A DNA stretch of 64,000 nucleotides from JAWPMT01 sp965227935 (GCA_965227935.1 CBDDGS010000055.1:1178001-1242000), one strand, 5' to 3'; positions 27,301 to 37,271 are shown, numbered from the stretch's first letter. The notes: generated by a model from the letters alone, not told the origin. Translations and numbers: made by a program.

Positions 27301-28890
27301 TCATTCTTGATTTTTTGGTAAGGCCTTTCTCCATCCTTCATCAAGTTGATTTGACAGCGCGGATATGACATTAGGCATGTCTTCCCTCTCCGCCAAATTT
27401 TGCGTTTCGTATGGGTCATGCTCTTTGTCATACAGTTCATAGCTTTTCAATTCTCCTCTGGTGCCAGTCTCGGCGTCCCAGCTATACCATTCGATGAAAT
27501 GGTATTTTGTCGTATTTATAGAGTAGCCCATGTAGCGCTTACCATCTGCAGATACTCTCGGCCTGCGATGAAACTGGCTAAAGGCAGCATTCTTCCATGG
27601 CAATTCCGGATTCTTCGTGAGTGGGACAAAACTTGTTCCTTGGGCATAGTCGGGAATGTCGATTCCTGCCATCTCACAGATTGATGGAAACAAATCAACC
27701 AGCTCGATGATCGCATCCGTCTGTACTCCTCTGTGCTGCTGATTGGGATATCGAACAATGACTGGCACTTTCAAATCGATATTGTAGTTGGTCATCTTGC
27801 CCCAGCTGTTGTGATCACCTAGTTTCCACCCATGGTCACCCCAAATCACAATAATGGTGTTTTCATAGATCCCAAGTTGTTTCAAATGCGCAAATAGGTC
27901 TCCTAGCAGCGCATCTACGTAGCTCACGCTAGCATAATATCCCTGCCTCAATGTCCGCACTGTATCTTCACTCATTCTGTATGAAGAGGTAGGATGGCCG
28001 ATGTGCGAAAAACCATCATAGTGCCTTAGTTCGTACATGGAATTCATGGAGTAGATAGGAGCCCCCTTGGGGATTTTGGGATTCGGTGCCAAAGGGATTT
28101 CGTTGGGGTCGTACATGTCCCAGTACTTCTTGGGGACAGCAAAAGGTAGGTGAGGACGGAAGTAGCCAAGTCCGAAATAGAAGGGTTTGTCCATTTTGGA
28201 CAGGCGGGTCAGTGTCTGTTTGGCCAATTTGGTCTGAGCACCATCGTAGTACATCGTATCGTGCACATTGGCAGCTTCCCAAGCAGGTCCGGTGTTCCAG
28301 CCGTCTGCATATCTGACCGGCCTTATCTGCAGTAATGAATCTCTCTTCTTTGCTTGCGATTCGTTGACCTTCTTGCTTATGTAGAATGTTTCGCCGTCTC
28401 TTTTAAGCCAGTCTTGTCTCACGTAGCGCTGAGGCCGAAGGTCCGGCTCATCCCACGAAATCGAATCTGGCATATAGTTGTGAAAGATCTTTCCAATGTT
28501 GACGGTATGATAGCCAAATTTGGAAAAATACTGAGGCATCGTCACTGAACCAGGATTGATCTCGCGAAACTTATCTCCAAGATGCCACACGCGAGTAGAA
28601 TCGGGTCTCAGGCCAGTCATCAAACTGGCCCTGGACGGGGCGCAAACGGCGGCTTGGCAATAAGCGTCTCTGAAGGTTATCCCCTCCATAGCGAACTGGT
28701 CAATGTTGGGGGTGATGGCGGTGCTGTCTCCGTAAACACCCAGACTTGGCCTAAGATCATCAATGGATATGAATAGAACATTAGGACGTGAGGGGCTCTT
28801 CTCAGGCTCATTGCAGCCAGAGATGAGTGAGGCCAGGCTTATCAATATCGGGAGTATTGTCCCGTAAGTGCTTTTCACTGTATTTCTCAT
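27301..28890 (-). CDS. sulfatase lipoprotein (iduronate-2-sulfatase-like)
   Basis: About 529 residues from the ATG at 28890; an upstream frame start at 28956 precedes the signal. Lipobox ASLISGC. Formylglycine motif CAPSR in AAVCAPSRASLMTGLRPDSTRVW, with metal ligands in ISIDDLRPSLGVYG and WGDHGWKLGDH, the pattern of iduronate-2-sulfatase-like enzymes. Third sulfatase in the window; all three are the Cys type and share a maturation requirement. Confidence 0.9.
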   Translation of the reverse strand: MRNTVKSTYGTILPILISLASLISGCNEPEKSPSRPNVLFISIDDLRPSLGVYGDSTAITPNIDQFAMEGITFRDAYCQAAVCAPSRASLMTGLRPDSTRVWHLGDKFREINPGSVTMPQYFSKFGYHTVNIGKIFHNYMPDSISWDEPDLRPQRYVRQDWLKRDGETFYISKKVNESQAKKRDSLLQIRPVRYADGWNTGPAWEAANVHDTMYYDGAQTKLAKQTLTRLSKMDKPFYFGLGYFRPHLPFAVPKKYWDMYDPNEIPLAPNPKIPKGAPIYSMNSMYELRHYDGFSHIGHPTSSYRMSEDTVRTLRQGYYASVSYVDALLGDLFAHLKQLGIYENTIIVIWGDHGWKLGDHNSWGKMTNYNIDLKVPVIVRYPNQQHRGVQTDAIIELVDLFPSICEMAGIDIPDYAQGTSFVPLTKNPELPWKNAAFSQFHRRPRVSADGKRYMGYSINTTKYHFIEWYSWDAETGTRGELKSYELYDKEHDPYETQNLAEREDMPNVISALSNQLDEGWRKALPKNQE

Positions 28891-29057
28891 TTCACACAGC
28901 GTCACCAAAAAAAGGGTGTCCGCCGTCGGGTCCAGTACTGACAAAAATAGTCTCATGCACTTTATTTCTTCTCGTTGAGGCCCTGGCTTCGGGATTCAAT
29001 GGGCAACGGCCAATCGAAGGTTATTGGCGGAAATACATTTCAGTCTTCCTGGCGGGA

Positions 29058-29381
29058 TCAATGGTTAGCCATCATCAGACAATCAACAAAATCTGCCAGC
29101 ATATGTAGTAGTAGCCCAATACCAATTACGTTGAATGGTTTGCGAAAAAAGAGCAGTAGTACATAGGCGAACATGGCATAGTAGGTGTGTAGTGGGTGAA
29201 AGTTGATACTGCATCTATCGGGCTGAAAAATGGGATCAGCGAGTAAGTGATCAAGGTCGACCAGCATGGTGCTGAGCATGATCAGGTAGACCTTTTTCCA
29301 ATCCTTTCTGAAAAATCCAATGGCGATAAAAACTGGAAAGCCGATATGTAAAAAGTAGTGGATAAACGTCTGCAGACTCAT
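29058..29381 (-). CDS. DUF6122 family membrane protein
   Basis: 107 residues, four hydrophobic segments. LVDLDHLLADPIFQP and NFHPLHTYYAM followed by LLLHMLADFVDCLMM match DUF6122, which carries conserved Asp/His residues resembling membrane metal-dependent hydrolases (YdjM-like). Function not known. Confidence 0.8.
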   Translation of the reverse strand: MSLQTFIHYFLHIGFPVFIAIGFFRKDWKKVYLIMLSTMLVDLDHLLADPIFQPDRCSINFHPLHTYYAMFAYVLLLFFRKPFNVIGIGLLLHMLADFVDCLMMANH

Positions 29382-29478
29382 TGCTGATAATGATTGCTGA
29401 TTGTCCTCGGTTTGCGACCTGAAGGTTTCGAAGTAGTACGCATAGGTTGGTCGAAAAGTGATTGTTGTAGGGAACGAA

Positions 29479-29775
29479 TTAGTACCTAATTCGATCAGGA
29501 CCTGATCGATTGTCGAAGAAATTCAATATGACGACTTCTTTGTCATCAAATCGATAAAATACTGAAACCTGCTTTTCAAGTACGAATCCATAAATTCCTC
29601 GTTGACGATCATGCAAGGTCCCGATGCGAGGAAATTCGGCCAGTACATCGTAGAATGCAAATACCCTTTTCACAAATCTTGCGACGTAGGCATCGCCAAA
29701 GTCGTCATTCAAATATTCCTTAATCTCCTCAAATCGTCTGTCGGCTCGTTTCGTGGACTTTATTTTCCGAGCCAT
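29479..29775 (-). CDS. ParE/RelE-family toxin
   Basis: 98 residues, basic N-terminus (RKIKSTKRADRRFEEI), central FPRIGTLHDRQRGIYGFVLEKQVSVFYRF and a C-terminal FFDNRSGPDRIRY: the ParE/RelE fold. The start overlaps the antitoxin gene by 16 bp. As with other ParE-like toxins the target could be gyrase or, for RelE types, mRNA at the ribosome; the sequence does not decide. Confidence 0.8.
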   Translation of the reverse strand: MARKIKSTKRADRRFEEIKEYLNDDFGDAYVARFVKRVFAFYDVLAEFPRIGTLHDRQRGIYGFVLEKQVSVFYRFDDKEVVILNFFDNRSGPDRIRY

Positions 29776-30005
29776 TTGGAATTTTTCTCAACAAGCGTTT
29801 TGTGATCAATCAAGTTATTCTCATCCAAACTCTCGTCATACGCCTCCAATAGTTGCTTTTCTTGTTCGGACGTCAACTGGATTCGATCCTTTTCCTTGGT
29901 AGCCTGTTGATTCAAAATCCGATAAACAATCTCAAGCAGACTCTCATCTTCCGATTTCCGGATTAGTTCAAAAAGCCTTTGTTTGATCTGTTCTTTGGTG
30001 TTCAT
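29760..30005 (-). CDS. antitoxin partner of the ParE-like toxin
   Basis: 81 residues, first gene of the overlapping pair. Charged, helical, with QLTSEQEKQLLEAYDESLDENNLIDHKTLVEKNSKWL at the C-terminus, typical of the toxin-wrapping tail of Bacteroidota antitoxins (addiction module, DUF2683/RHH-like). It probably represses its own promoter. Confidence 0.75.
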   Translation of the reverse strand: MNTKEQIKQRLFELIRKSEDESLLEIVYRILNQQATKEKDRIQLTSEQEKQLLEAYDESLDENNLIDHKTLVEKNSKWLGK

Positions 30006-30091
30006 TCCTGTAAGTTAACCAGAACTGCAGTCTGGGGCAATCTCATTCACTACCCCGATTTGCGTATAATGCTTCTCCTCCAGAGTATGCA

Positions 30092-30889
30092 CTATATACC
30101 GTGTTGTAAGGCGTTTTTAATTTTTTCATTCCTAAATGCTTCATTGGCTACGTCTCTGGCCCAGGTCTGGTAGGTGAGCTTAGAAGGGTGAACACCATCA
30201 CTGAAAAAGTCCTCTCTGTTCACATTCAATTGATATTTATCAATCCACGCTTTCAAAGTAATGGTCTTTCCGAAATAAAAAACATTGTCGAAGTCGCTTA
30301 CAGCGTTTCGCAATTCTTCACCTAGAATCTCCACAAGGTTCCCCAATGTGAATTTTATAAGTGGTGTAAAAGCAGGGAATTCCTTGATTGGAGGCATGTT
30401 ACAGAAAACCACAATTGCGTCAGGAAATTTTGATTGGATGGCTGCTATCAAAGCACGCACGTCAGCTTTCCATTTTGAGGGGCGATTTAACGTGAAGGCA
30501 TCATTGCCACCGAGCCCCACAACGATGATATCAGCTTGATCCTCGGTGATATTGGGGACTATTCTCCTCTCTACTTCTCTTGCTGTATAACCGCTACGAG
30601 CGTAGACTTTCCATTTAACGTTGGAGTTGAGCAACCTTGATAATTCTTTCGCGAACGTCCCGGTAAATCCTTCTTCATGGGTCCGAACCCCTACACCTGC
30701 AATGGTACTTTCTCCAATGGAGAGAACGTTGATCGTGCCTCCTGACCTTACATCTGAAGGACAGTGTCCATCAATCCCCTCTGCTTCCGGCAGTTGCGGT
30801 ACTTTGGCCCGTATCCTCTTTCCCTGATAATACATCAACGGAAGTAGTGGAAGAGCAACAACGGCTCCTGATAGATATCTTAGATTCAT
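30092..30889 (-). CDS. SGNH/GDSL-type hydrolase
   Basis: 265 residues with an N-terminal helix (membrane anchor or signal). SGNH blocks: SIGESTIAGVG (block I Ser), VGLGGNDAF (block III Asn) and DGVHPS (block V Asp/His). Esterase or lipase-like activity on an unknown ester. Its stop codon lies next to a GTT core (30103) and its start side carries AACAACGCCACAAC at 30901, so it may be an old cassette. Confidence 0.82.
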   Translation of the reverse strand: MNLRYLSGAVVALPLLPLMYYQGKRIRAKVPQLPEAEGIDGHCPSDVRSGGTINVLSIGESTIAGVGVRTHEEGFTGTFAKELSRLLNSNVKWKVYARSGYTAREVERRIVPNITEDQADIIVVGLGGNDAFTLNRPSKWKADVRALIAAIQSKFPDAIVVFCNMPPIKEFPAFTPLIKFTLGNLVEILGEELRNAVSDFDNVFYFGKTITLKAWIDKYQLNVNREDFFSDGVHPSKLTYQTWARDVANEAFRNEKIKNALQHGI

Positions 30890-30907
30890 AGGTATTTGAA
30901 TGCCAAC

Positions 30908-30985
30908 AACGCCACAACTATGCAGTGCCTGCCTTCTGGCAGGTGTGCCGCCACCAGCTTACTAGCACCAATCTAGCGCAACCAG
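30908..30985 (-). repeat. partial attC-like repeat
   Basis: AACGCCACAACTATGCAGTGCC...GCCACCAGCTTACTAGCACCAATCTAGCGCAACC (shown in pieces) matches the first half of the array repeat. The second half is missing. The neighbouring GTTGTAAGGC at 30103 and TGCCAACAAC here are only partly complementary, so this cassette boundary has decayed. Confidence 0.65.
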
Positions 30986-31083
30986 GAAAGAATTTTGAAT
31001 TCTGATATTGAATTGTGACAGATGAAGGATACCCGGCGAGCATCGCCAATTACTCCAAGGGTATTGATTATCTTGAGTGCCCT

Positions 31084-31824
31084 ATGAAGAAGTTGTTCCC
31101 TATCATTTGTTTCGTGCTACTGGCTACGACCTCTGCCAGCGCCCAGACCCAGGTTTACGAGCTCCGGGTATATGAGTTGGAGTTTTTCCGGTCAGCAGAC
31201 CTGTTGCACACTTATTTTCGAGAGGCGCTCATTCCGGCGTTGAACAGGCAAGGCGCGGAAAATGTGGGAGTTTTCGAGGAAATGGGTGAGTCATTACCCA
31301 GGAAGATCTATCTGCTCGTTCCTCACGCAGACATTGTTGCTTTCCAAAACAGCGAAAGAAGCTTATTTGATGATGAAGAGTACATAAAGGCTGCAGATGC
31401 TTACCTGTCAGCTGATCAAGCGGCCATACCCTTCCCAAGGATCAAAAGCAGCCTTATCCACAGTACCAAGGAGTTTCCCGAATTGATTGCCCCTGATAAC
31501 GCCGGCATCTACGAACTCCGAATCTATGAGAGTCATAATGAAGCCGCTCTGCAGAATAAACTCAGAATGTTTGAAGACGAGTTTAGCATATTCGCTGAGG
31601 CGGGGTTGCCGATGGTGTTCTTTGGCAGGAACATTTCGGGGGATCAATTGCCCTGTCTGACATACATGCTCGGAAATACAGACATGGCCGAAAACAAAGC
31701 GGGCTGGTCAAATTTCATTGGCCATCCGGATTGGAAGAATTTGATATCCAATGAGGAATACAAAGGCAATATGAGCGACATCACGCGAGTCTTCCTCAAA
31801 GCGACGGATTACTCACAGATCTAA
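31084..31824 (+). CDS. secreted NIPSNAP-family protein
   Basis: About 246 residues from the ATG at 31084; the frame is open upstream but a signal peptide (MKKLFPIICFVLLATTSASA) begins here. Two copies of the NIPSNAP-type strand are visible: VYELRVYELEFFRS and IYELRIYESHNEA, i.e. two ferredoxin-like domains. The biochemical role of bacterial NIPSNAP proteins is unknown. Plus strand, unlike most genes around it. Confidence 0.8.
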   Translation: MKKLFPIICFVLLATTSASAQTQVYELRVYELEFFRSADLLHTYFREALIPALNRQGAENVGVFEEMGESLPRKIYLLVPHADIVAFQNSERSLFDDEEYIKAADAYLSADQAAIPFPRIKSSLIHSTKEFPELIAPDNAGIYELRIYESHNEAALQNKLRMFEDEFSIFAEAGLPMVFFGRNISGDQLPCLTYMLGNTDMAENKAGWSNFIGHPDWKNLISNEEYKGNMSDITRVFLKATDYSQI

Positions 31825-32018
31825 AAGCTCGGCGTCTGGCCCTCCGCTGGTGGTGTGGCAGTACCTGGCATACAAGGCGGCAGCTAATGGCACAAGCTGC
31901 GGGACTGATCAAGGATTGCCCAGGTTGCTGACAAGCAGATTGAGGTTTTCCTGCCCCTTTTTTTGGTATAGATATGTTGGTTTGTGTTTGGAAGGCTTCA
32001 ATACCAAAATGCGTTTCG

Positions 32019-33371
32019 CTAGTCCCCTTGGTCCGGCGTGAGGGTAATATTAGTTAGCAGTGCGACCACGGCGATCGATACGACAAAGCCTACCCAGGGA
32101 TCGAGAAGTGCGATACATACACCATTCAAAAGTATCGCACCCTTATCTGCATTTGAGCGTGCTTTTCCAAGTCCAATATAAGCACAGGCAAATCCCGTCA
32201 ATACCAAAGTAATCGTAAGAGCCATTGGCATGAGGGGTTGCAGCGTAGTAATTAGTGGCAAAAAGAAAAAACTGATAGGAATTCCGGTGGCATAGAAGGA
32301 GCTGATACCATCAAAAAGTGAATTCAGGTTCTGTTTGCCGCCTTTCCATCGCTCGACTATTATCACATGGATCCCAGTCCAAAGAATTCCTTGAGTAGGA
32401 AAAAAAGGTGCGGAAATCGCCATAAGTCCATTCCGAATAGCTAATGACAAGTGAGAACGTGTGTGGTTTACGGTCAGGTTTTCATCTTTTCTTGATTCAC
32501 TGCCTTCCTTCAATACCTCTTCCCCTGTAATGAGATCACCAAATACAAGAATGTACGTTATGATCGCCAATGGTAGTGCGTTGAGATAAAGAGTCGCTTC
32601 TGGCCATCCGATGTGCAAGGGGGAGGCCTTCCTAAAAGCTTCTTCGAATGGTAACCAAATCCAGCCGTACTGAATATCAAACTGTAGTTCACCACTTAAT
32701 GCTCCAACCAATGCCCCACCCACAAAGCCGGGAAGCAGCCCCATACTCATCATTCTTTTGACCCAAGTGTGACTCTCAGCCAACTTTTTCAAAGGCTCTG
32801 AAAAAGTGAAGATCAACGAAAAGGCAATGGCGGTAATAATGGTAATCGGCTGGGCCATCAATCGATTACCTGGAGCGGATACATCAAAGACATTAATAAA
32901 TGCTGACACTGCGGCACCAAAAATTATGGAGCCTTTTAGCACATTGGGTATTCGTCGAATGATAAATGCTCCCCATCCGGTTATACCAAAAAATGCCAAA
33001 ATAATCATCAAGTCAATGGACAAAGCCACCATCACTTGAAAGCGTTCAGCCGGCGTAGGAAAGGTGCTGGAGATTACAAACGAAATGACCAATGGTAAAG
33101 CGGGGGTAATCCATCCTGGTGCATATGGTTCACCAAAAACCATCCAGGACGAGTTGATCAGAACAGATTGAATGAAGGAAATAGCAACAGCCTCTTCAAA
33201 TGTCAATCCAAAAGAAGAAGTGAGCAGGGGTACCAACGCCAGACCTGTGGCATTGGCAATAATCATTCCCTGCAGAAATTCTTTCCAGTAAATGCGAGTG
33301 CGAAGGATTGGCAATCTCAATTCAAACCCTAGCCAGGGGATACCTTTCCGAGTTTTGCCAAAGTACTTCAT
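32019..33371 (-). CDS. polytopic permease, NCS2-like
   Basis: About 450 residues from the ATG at 33371 (a TTG at 33416 gives a longer frame). Roughly twelve membrane helices. Patterns such as ATGLALVPLLTSSFGLTFEEA and GWITPALPLVISF (first in pieces) recall the nucleobase/xanthine permease (NCS2) fold. I do not see the specific QH or NxxExxxTG motifs of known xanthine carriers clearly, so substrate and even family are tentative. Confidence 0.5.
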   Translation of the reverse strand: MKYFGKTRKGIPWLGFELRLPILRTRIYWKEFLQGMIIANATGLALVPLLTSSFGLTFEEAVAISFIQSVLINSSWMVFGEPYAPGWITPALPLVISFVISSTFPTPAERFQVMVALSIDLMIILAFFGITGWGAFIIRRIPNVLKGSIIFGAAVSAFINVFDVSAPGNRLMAQPITIITAIAFSLIFTFSEPLKKLAESHTWVKRMMSMGLLPGFVGGALVGALSGELQFDIQYGWIWLPFEEAFRKASPLHIGWPEATLYLNALPLAIITYILVFGDLITGEEVLKEGSESRKDENLTVNHTRSHLSLAIRNGLMAISAPFFPTQGILWTGIHVIIVERWKGGKQNLNSLFDGISSFYATGIPISFFFLPLITTLQPLMPMALTITLVLTGFACAYIGLGKARSNADKGAILLNGVCIALLDPWVGFVVSIAVVALLTNITLTPDQGD

Positions 33372-33512
33372 TGGAATCGTCCAGTTTGCCTCGCTTGCGA
33401 ATGGACGTTGATGCAATCGTCAGGTGCTAAGCCCCATCGGGATTGCCAAAAGTCCAAAGCCTCCTTTCCGGGGTTACATGTCATTTCGTACCTTAATTAC
33501 ATCCAAGCGGAT

Positions 33513-33670
33513 AACTACGCGGCGCATGCATGGCCCAAGGATGTGTGCCACCACTAGCCAACTACCTTCAATCTAGTGTAACCTGGGCTAATCACAGTTG
33601 CCGGCAAAAGCTTTTCTTTCGGTGACCCGCTCTCGGCGAGGGGTAATTTCAGCATGACGAATAGTGATTC
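33513..33670 (-). repeat. attC-like repeat, short variant
   Basis: Starts GATAACTACGCGGCGCATGC, has GCCACCACTAGCCAACTACC and TTCAATCTAGTGTAACC, and ends AGCATGACGAATAGTGATT. The closing GTT is replaced by CCT. 158 bp; the second block of the consensus (the GAGAACCACTG part) is missing. Confidence 0.7.
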
Positions 33671-33771
33671 CTGGTAACAGCGGCTTTGATAGGGATTAAT
33701 TTCGCCTTAACGAAATTTAGGGGAAGTGACACTGCAAAATGTTTCAATTTAAGTCACCTGAATATCCAATT

Positions 33772-34461
33772 ATGAAAGCAATCCAGCCTACCCTTTGGAT
33801 TTTCTTCGCGTCAATTACCCTGGCCTTTGTGGGTTGTACAGAGGAGATCTCTCCCGAACCCCAGGATGATGATACCACGGAGATAGACGACACAGGAGAT
33901 CAGGGTGATCAGGATCTGACGACGACTGATTTCAATATTCTGTTTGTAGGCAATAGCCTTACGTATCAGAATGACCTACCTGAACTGGTACGGTTGGTCA
34001 TGCTCGAAAGAGGCCACAATGTAGGCACCAGAATGGTCACTGAAGGCAACTACGCGTTGATCGATCACTGGAATGAGGGGAAGGTCCAATCAGAGATCGA
34101 GCGTGGATTGTTTGATTGGGTCGTCGTGCAGCAGGGACCCTCATCCCAGGCAGAGGGCCGTTCATTGCTGCTTGATTATGGGGCCAAATTCAAAGAACTG
34201 TGTGAAGCGAACGAAGCGAGGCTTGCCTTTTACATGGTATGGCCTTCGCAAGAGTACTATCATACATTTGAGGGAGTGATAGAAAGCTACACCGATGCGG
34301 CCACGCTCAACGATGCCGTTTTATGTCCTGTGGGTTCCATATGGAAACGATACTTTGATCAGACCGGAAATTTCGACTATTACGGACCAGATGGGTTTCA
34401 TCCTTCCTTGAAGGGAAGCGAGGTAGCTGCCGAAGTGATTGTGCGGTCATTGCTTCGATGA
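33772..34461 (+). CDS. SGNH/GDSL-type hydrolase lipoprotein
   Basis: About 229 residues from the ATG at 33772. Lipobox FVGCTEE, then an acidic linker rich in Asp/Gln. SGNH blocks: FVGNSLTYQND (block I Ser), QQGPSSQAEG, and DGFHPSLKG (block V). Similar in fold to the protein at 30092 but not close in sequence. Probably cleaves acetyl or other esters from glycans; inference only. Confidence 0.8.
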   Translation: MKAIQPTLWIFFASITLAFVGCTEEISPEPQDDDTTEIDDTGDQGDQDLTTTDFNILFVGNSLTYQNDLPELVRLVMLERGHNVGTRMVTEGNYALIDHWNEGKVQSEIERGLFDWVVVQQGPSSQAEGRSLLLDYGAKFKELCEANEARLAFYMVWPSQEYYHTFEGVIESYTDAATLNDAVLCPVGSIWKRYFDQTGNFDYYGPDGFHPSLKGSEVAAEVIVRSLLR

Positions 34462-34542
34462 CTCTGCAAAGGGGCTAGAGGGGAATAGATTTTAACCTCA
34501 GCCGACCCGGGGCTCGAACAGAATCATTGCTTTTATCAATGT

Positions 34543-35439
34543 CTATCCCCAAAACATATTGGAAAAATCTGTCTTGGAATCTTTTAGCGCCTTTTCAAGC
34601 TCTTCCCGCAATTCATATCGACTTTCAAAGGTCACTGTAAACCATTCCGGACCTGTCTCGCCGTTGGAATACCAATTACCCGTATCTGTAAAGCTTCCCG
34701 TTACCAGGGGGTGGTCCTTAAATTCACTTTCTAATGCGTCGCATGCACTTTCAGAGGCCGTTATGATCAAGCGGCTGGGAGTCACTTTTGAAAATGTCAT
34801 GGAGCCAATTTGCAGCGTATCACCTTTTATCGTTCCCCTGTAAACTCCGGCTTTTATCAGATCATCATCATGAGTAATGTGCCCGGCGTATTTCATGTCT
34901 CTTTCTTCTTCCGGGGATATGTTTAAGGACACGGTGTCGTCTACATCTTTTACTTTGTCCAATTGGAGTTCGATATTCTGTTCGGAGACAGACCAATTTC
35001 CTTTGTACACGAAGGATTCTTCGACTTCTAGTTTTAAGATGGCGAGATCTCTTTTCGCAATAACAGTTCCATCTTCATAAAACCGTAAGCAAGCATACTG
35101 AGTACCTCTGGAATGCGAATCGCCATCTGAATCAGACCACCACGTTTCACTTTCCTGCTGATAATGGCTGTAAGACAGTTGATCTAATTCCGGATTATAC
35201 GGTCGCGTTTCAACTGTAGGAATATCTGCAGCCTTCGTCTGGCCAGCTGGTTCTCTAAGACCTTTTATGAAATGAAACAGGAAGATTCCCACAAACACAA
35301 GCGACACGACCAGTTGCACAGATATATCATCAAAGGTTTTATCTGTATTCCCCGTCAAAATCAAGATGCTGACTACCGCCGTGTATCCTATTAGAAAGAT
35401 AATACTAAGACCTATGAGGATATTGAAAAGATCTTTCAT
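34543..35439 (-). CDS. membrane-anchored protein of unknown function
   Basis: About 298 residues from the ATG at 35439; the frame extends upstream through repeat DNA to 35544, which is unlikely to be coding. Two N-terminal helices (ILIGLSIIFLIGYTAVVSIL and VQLVVSLVFVGIFLFHF), then an acidic soluble region with beta strands. No family recognised. Its 5-prime side abuts repeat-like DNA ending in a GTT core, so it may be a cassette gene. Confidence 0.6.
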   Translation of the reverse strand: MKDLFNILIGLSIIFLIGYTAVVSILILTGNTDKTFDDISVQLVVSLVFVGIFLFHFIKGLREPAGQTKAADIPTVETRPYNPELDQLSYSHYQQESETWWSDSDGDSHSRGTQYACLRFYEDGTVIAKRDLAILKLEVEESFVYKGNWSVSEQNIELQLDKVKDVDDTVSLNISPEEERDMKYAGHITHDDDLIKAGVYRGTIKGDTLQIGSMTFSKVTPSRLIITASESACDALESEFKDHPLVTGSFTDTGNWYSNGETGPEWFTVTFESRYELREELEKALKDSKTDFSNMFWG

Positions 35440-35444
35440 GGGAA

Positions 35445-35570
35445 TTAAGTTAATTAAGTATGGGGAAAAGCCGTGTTTGTTGGAACTCGAGGACCGCCGC
35501 GCCAGCGGGACATGGACGTCCTTCGCACTACTTGCCAGATGCAAGCACGCACATGCCTCCCGCGATTGTT
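35445..35570 (-). repeat. short diverged attC-like repeat
   Basis: Its end, GCACATGCCTCCCGCGATTGTT, matches the end of the intact repeats (GCACATGCCATATAGCGATTGTT in two pieces). The start is diverged (TTAAGTTAATTAAG). About 126 bp. Confidence 0.5.
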
Positions 35571-35588
35571 GTCCTCCTCTTTTTCGCT

Positions 35589-35942
35589 CTACGGTTCGTA
35601 AGTCATACCTCCAATGATCTTTACCACCGGTTTCAGAAAAAGGAGCGTCTCTGTCATGTTCTCAGCGTTTGGGATTATCCTCATACATTCCTTCTGATCT
35701 GTTTTGTCTATAACGATCTCCTTCAGATCATACAGGCGCCAGTTCAACCTCAATTCGTTTTTTTGAGTCCAGTAAATTTCCAAATCGCCGTAAGCCGGTG
35801 AAAGATGAACCGTCACTTTCTCTTCGGCGCTTTGAAATTCGAAAGTCAGCGTGTTGTAATGCCAAGGCTGATCTGCGTCCAACAGTGTCGGTTCGGTTTC
35901 GAAAAAGGCTATCAATTCGTGCTCTTCAGGAATGCTGATCAT
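35589..35942 (-). CDS. small hypothetical protein
   Basis: 117 residues, no leader. Beta-rich (TLTFEFQSAEEKVTVHLSPA, DLEIYWTQKNELRLNWRLYD). No family recognised. Placed directly after a GATTGTT core, as expected of a cassette gene whose stop lies near the core on the minus strand. Confidence 0.55.
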   Translation of the reverse strand: MISIPEEHELIAFFETEPTLLDADQPWHYNTLTFEFQSAEEKVTVHLSPAYGDLEIYWTQKNELRLNWRLYDLKEIVIDKTDQKECMRIIPNAENMTETLLFLKPVVKIIGGMTYEP

Positions 35943-35973
35943 AAGAAAGGTTGCGTGCGTCGTATAGCGATTT

Positions 35974-36636
35974 TTATGAGGATTTCTTTCGGGTTGTCAC
36001 CTCGTGTATTAACCAACGGCCATTTTGATTTTTGTAGGTCACACTCAGGTAGGTGCCGATCATTAGCCTCTCAGACTGATCCAGGTGATAAAACTCCAAT
36101 TCGGCAGAGGCGAAATCGTTGTTGATCTCTAAGCTCCTTGTCAAAAAGTGGTCCGCTGGCTCTTGAGTTCGCATGTAAAGGTTGTAGTCATAAAACTCGC
36201 ACGATGAGAGATCTCGTATTTCACCAATGTCAGCACCCTCATCAAGATTTTGGATATCTAGCTGACATTGACGGAAAAATCCACGCCGATCAGCTAAATA
36301 CTCTTCTGAGAAAATCTCCAAATTCTGCAAATACTGAATGAATTTATCCAGCAGCATTACATTTTTCCCATCTACCAGCTGGATGTTTGGAAGATAGAGA
36401 CCTCTTACGACCGATTGAAAGAAGATCTGATTTTGGAGAGTTATTGATTCATAGTTTTCTGAATATGATTTTAGAAGTTCAGCGTTCTGAGCATTCAAAT
36501 CGGCCAAGTCATTTCGGATTGAAACTAGTTCTTTTTCTAACTGCTGATTCCTTAGGGTGATCTTGTCAAGTTCTTGCTGGTTAGAACATCCGGTAAAGAG
36601 TACGGCCAGGAAGAAAATTCTGATTGTTTTTTCCAT
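35974..36636 (-). CDS. coiled-coil lipoprotein of unknown function
   Basis: About 220 residues from the ATG at 36636. Lipobox VLFTGC, then a heptad-like coiled coil (residues about 22-60: QQELDKITLRNQQLEKELVS and onward), then a compact C-terminal domain. No family recognised. Confidence 0.6.
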   Translation of the reverse strand: MEKTIRIFFLAVLFTGCSNQQELDKITLRNQQLEKELVSIRNDLADLNAQNAELLKSYSENYESITLQNQIFFQSVVRGLYLPNIQLVDGKNVMLLDKFIQYLQNLEIFSEEYLADRRGFFRQCQLDIQNLDEGADIGEIRDLSSCEFYDYNLYMRTQEPADHFLTRSLEINNDFASAELEFYHLDQSERLMIGTYLSVTYKNQNGRWLIHEVTTRKKSS

Positions 36637-36728
36637 GGTAGTATTCCTAAAACTGATACGGCTATGGAGCGCAGGCATGGTTTGGTTCGTTAGGGCTATT
36701 TGTTGTAGTCGTTTTTAGCAACAGACAT

Positions 36729-37271
36729 TTATTCGTTCAGTATTTTCAGAATGTCCTGTTGTATGCTCATTTGGGTTCTAATGAGATCCTCCATCATTAG
36801 CTTGAGGATCAATTTTTCTTTCGCCCCCGTCTCGGTCAGATTGTCATATACGTAGTCTAAGATTTTATTTCGTTGATGGACCAAAAGTTCATTTCCATCG
36901 TCTATATCTGCCAAAATAGATAACCTATCGTAGGCAATGAGCTCTATTTTGGAATCGGAAAGTCCTTTCCAATAATTCAGTTTAATTCTAGGACCCTTTA
37001 CACCTCCCGCTTTTTCAATGACATCTATTAATGCCAGCTTTTCATTTCTTGAATAAAAATGAAGGGTGTCCACCAATGTCTTTTGATAGGGTGTCTTGTC
37101 TTTTATTTCCTCGTTGGTCTCATTGAATTCCTTCTTTAGCGACACGTAGAAGTTTCTTATATAATTTCTGTCTTTTCTTGCATCATTCCAGCTGTTGATC
37201 AACAGGGCAATTAAAACTCCTAATAAAACAGGTATAATATCTTTAATAAATCCTTTGAGATTGTCTTTCAT
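36729..37271 (-). CDS. DUF6090-like single-helix membrane protein
   Basis: 180 residues. N-terminal helix IIPVLLGVLIALLINSWND ends with the same W-N motif as the proteins at 22496 and 45990. A helical, mostly charged tail follows. Function unknown. Confidence 0.65.
   Translation of the reverse strand: MKDNLKGFIKDIIPVLLGVLIALLINSWNDARKDRNYIRNFYVSLKKEFNETNEEIKDKTPYQKTLVDTLHFYSRNEKLALIDVIEKAGGVKGPRIKLNYWKGLSDSKIELIAYDRLSILADIDDGNELLVHQRNKILDYVYDNLTETGAKEKLILKLMMEDLIRTQMSIQQDILKILNE

Noticed and set aside
31825..32018. Reverse-orientation attC-like repeat after the NIPSNAP gene
   Set aside because: Read on both strands, no block of the consensus could be aligned.
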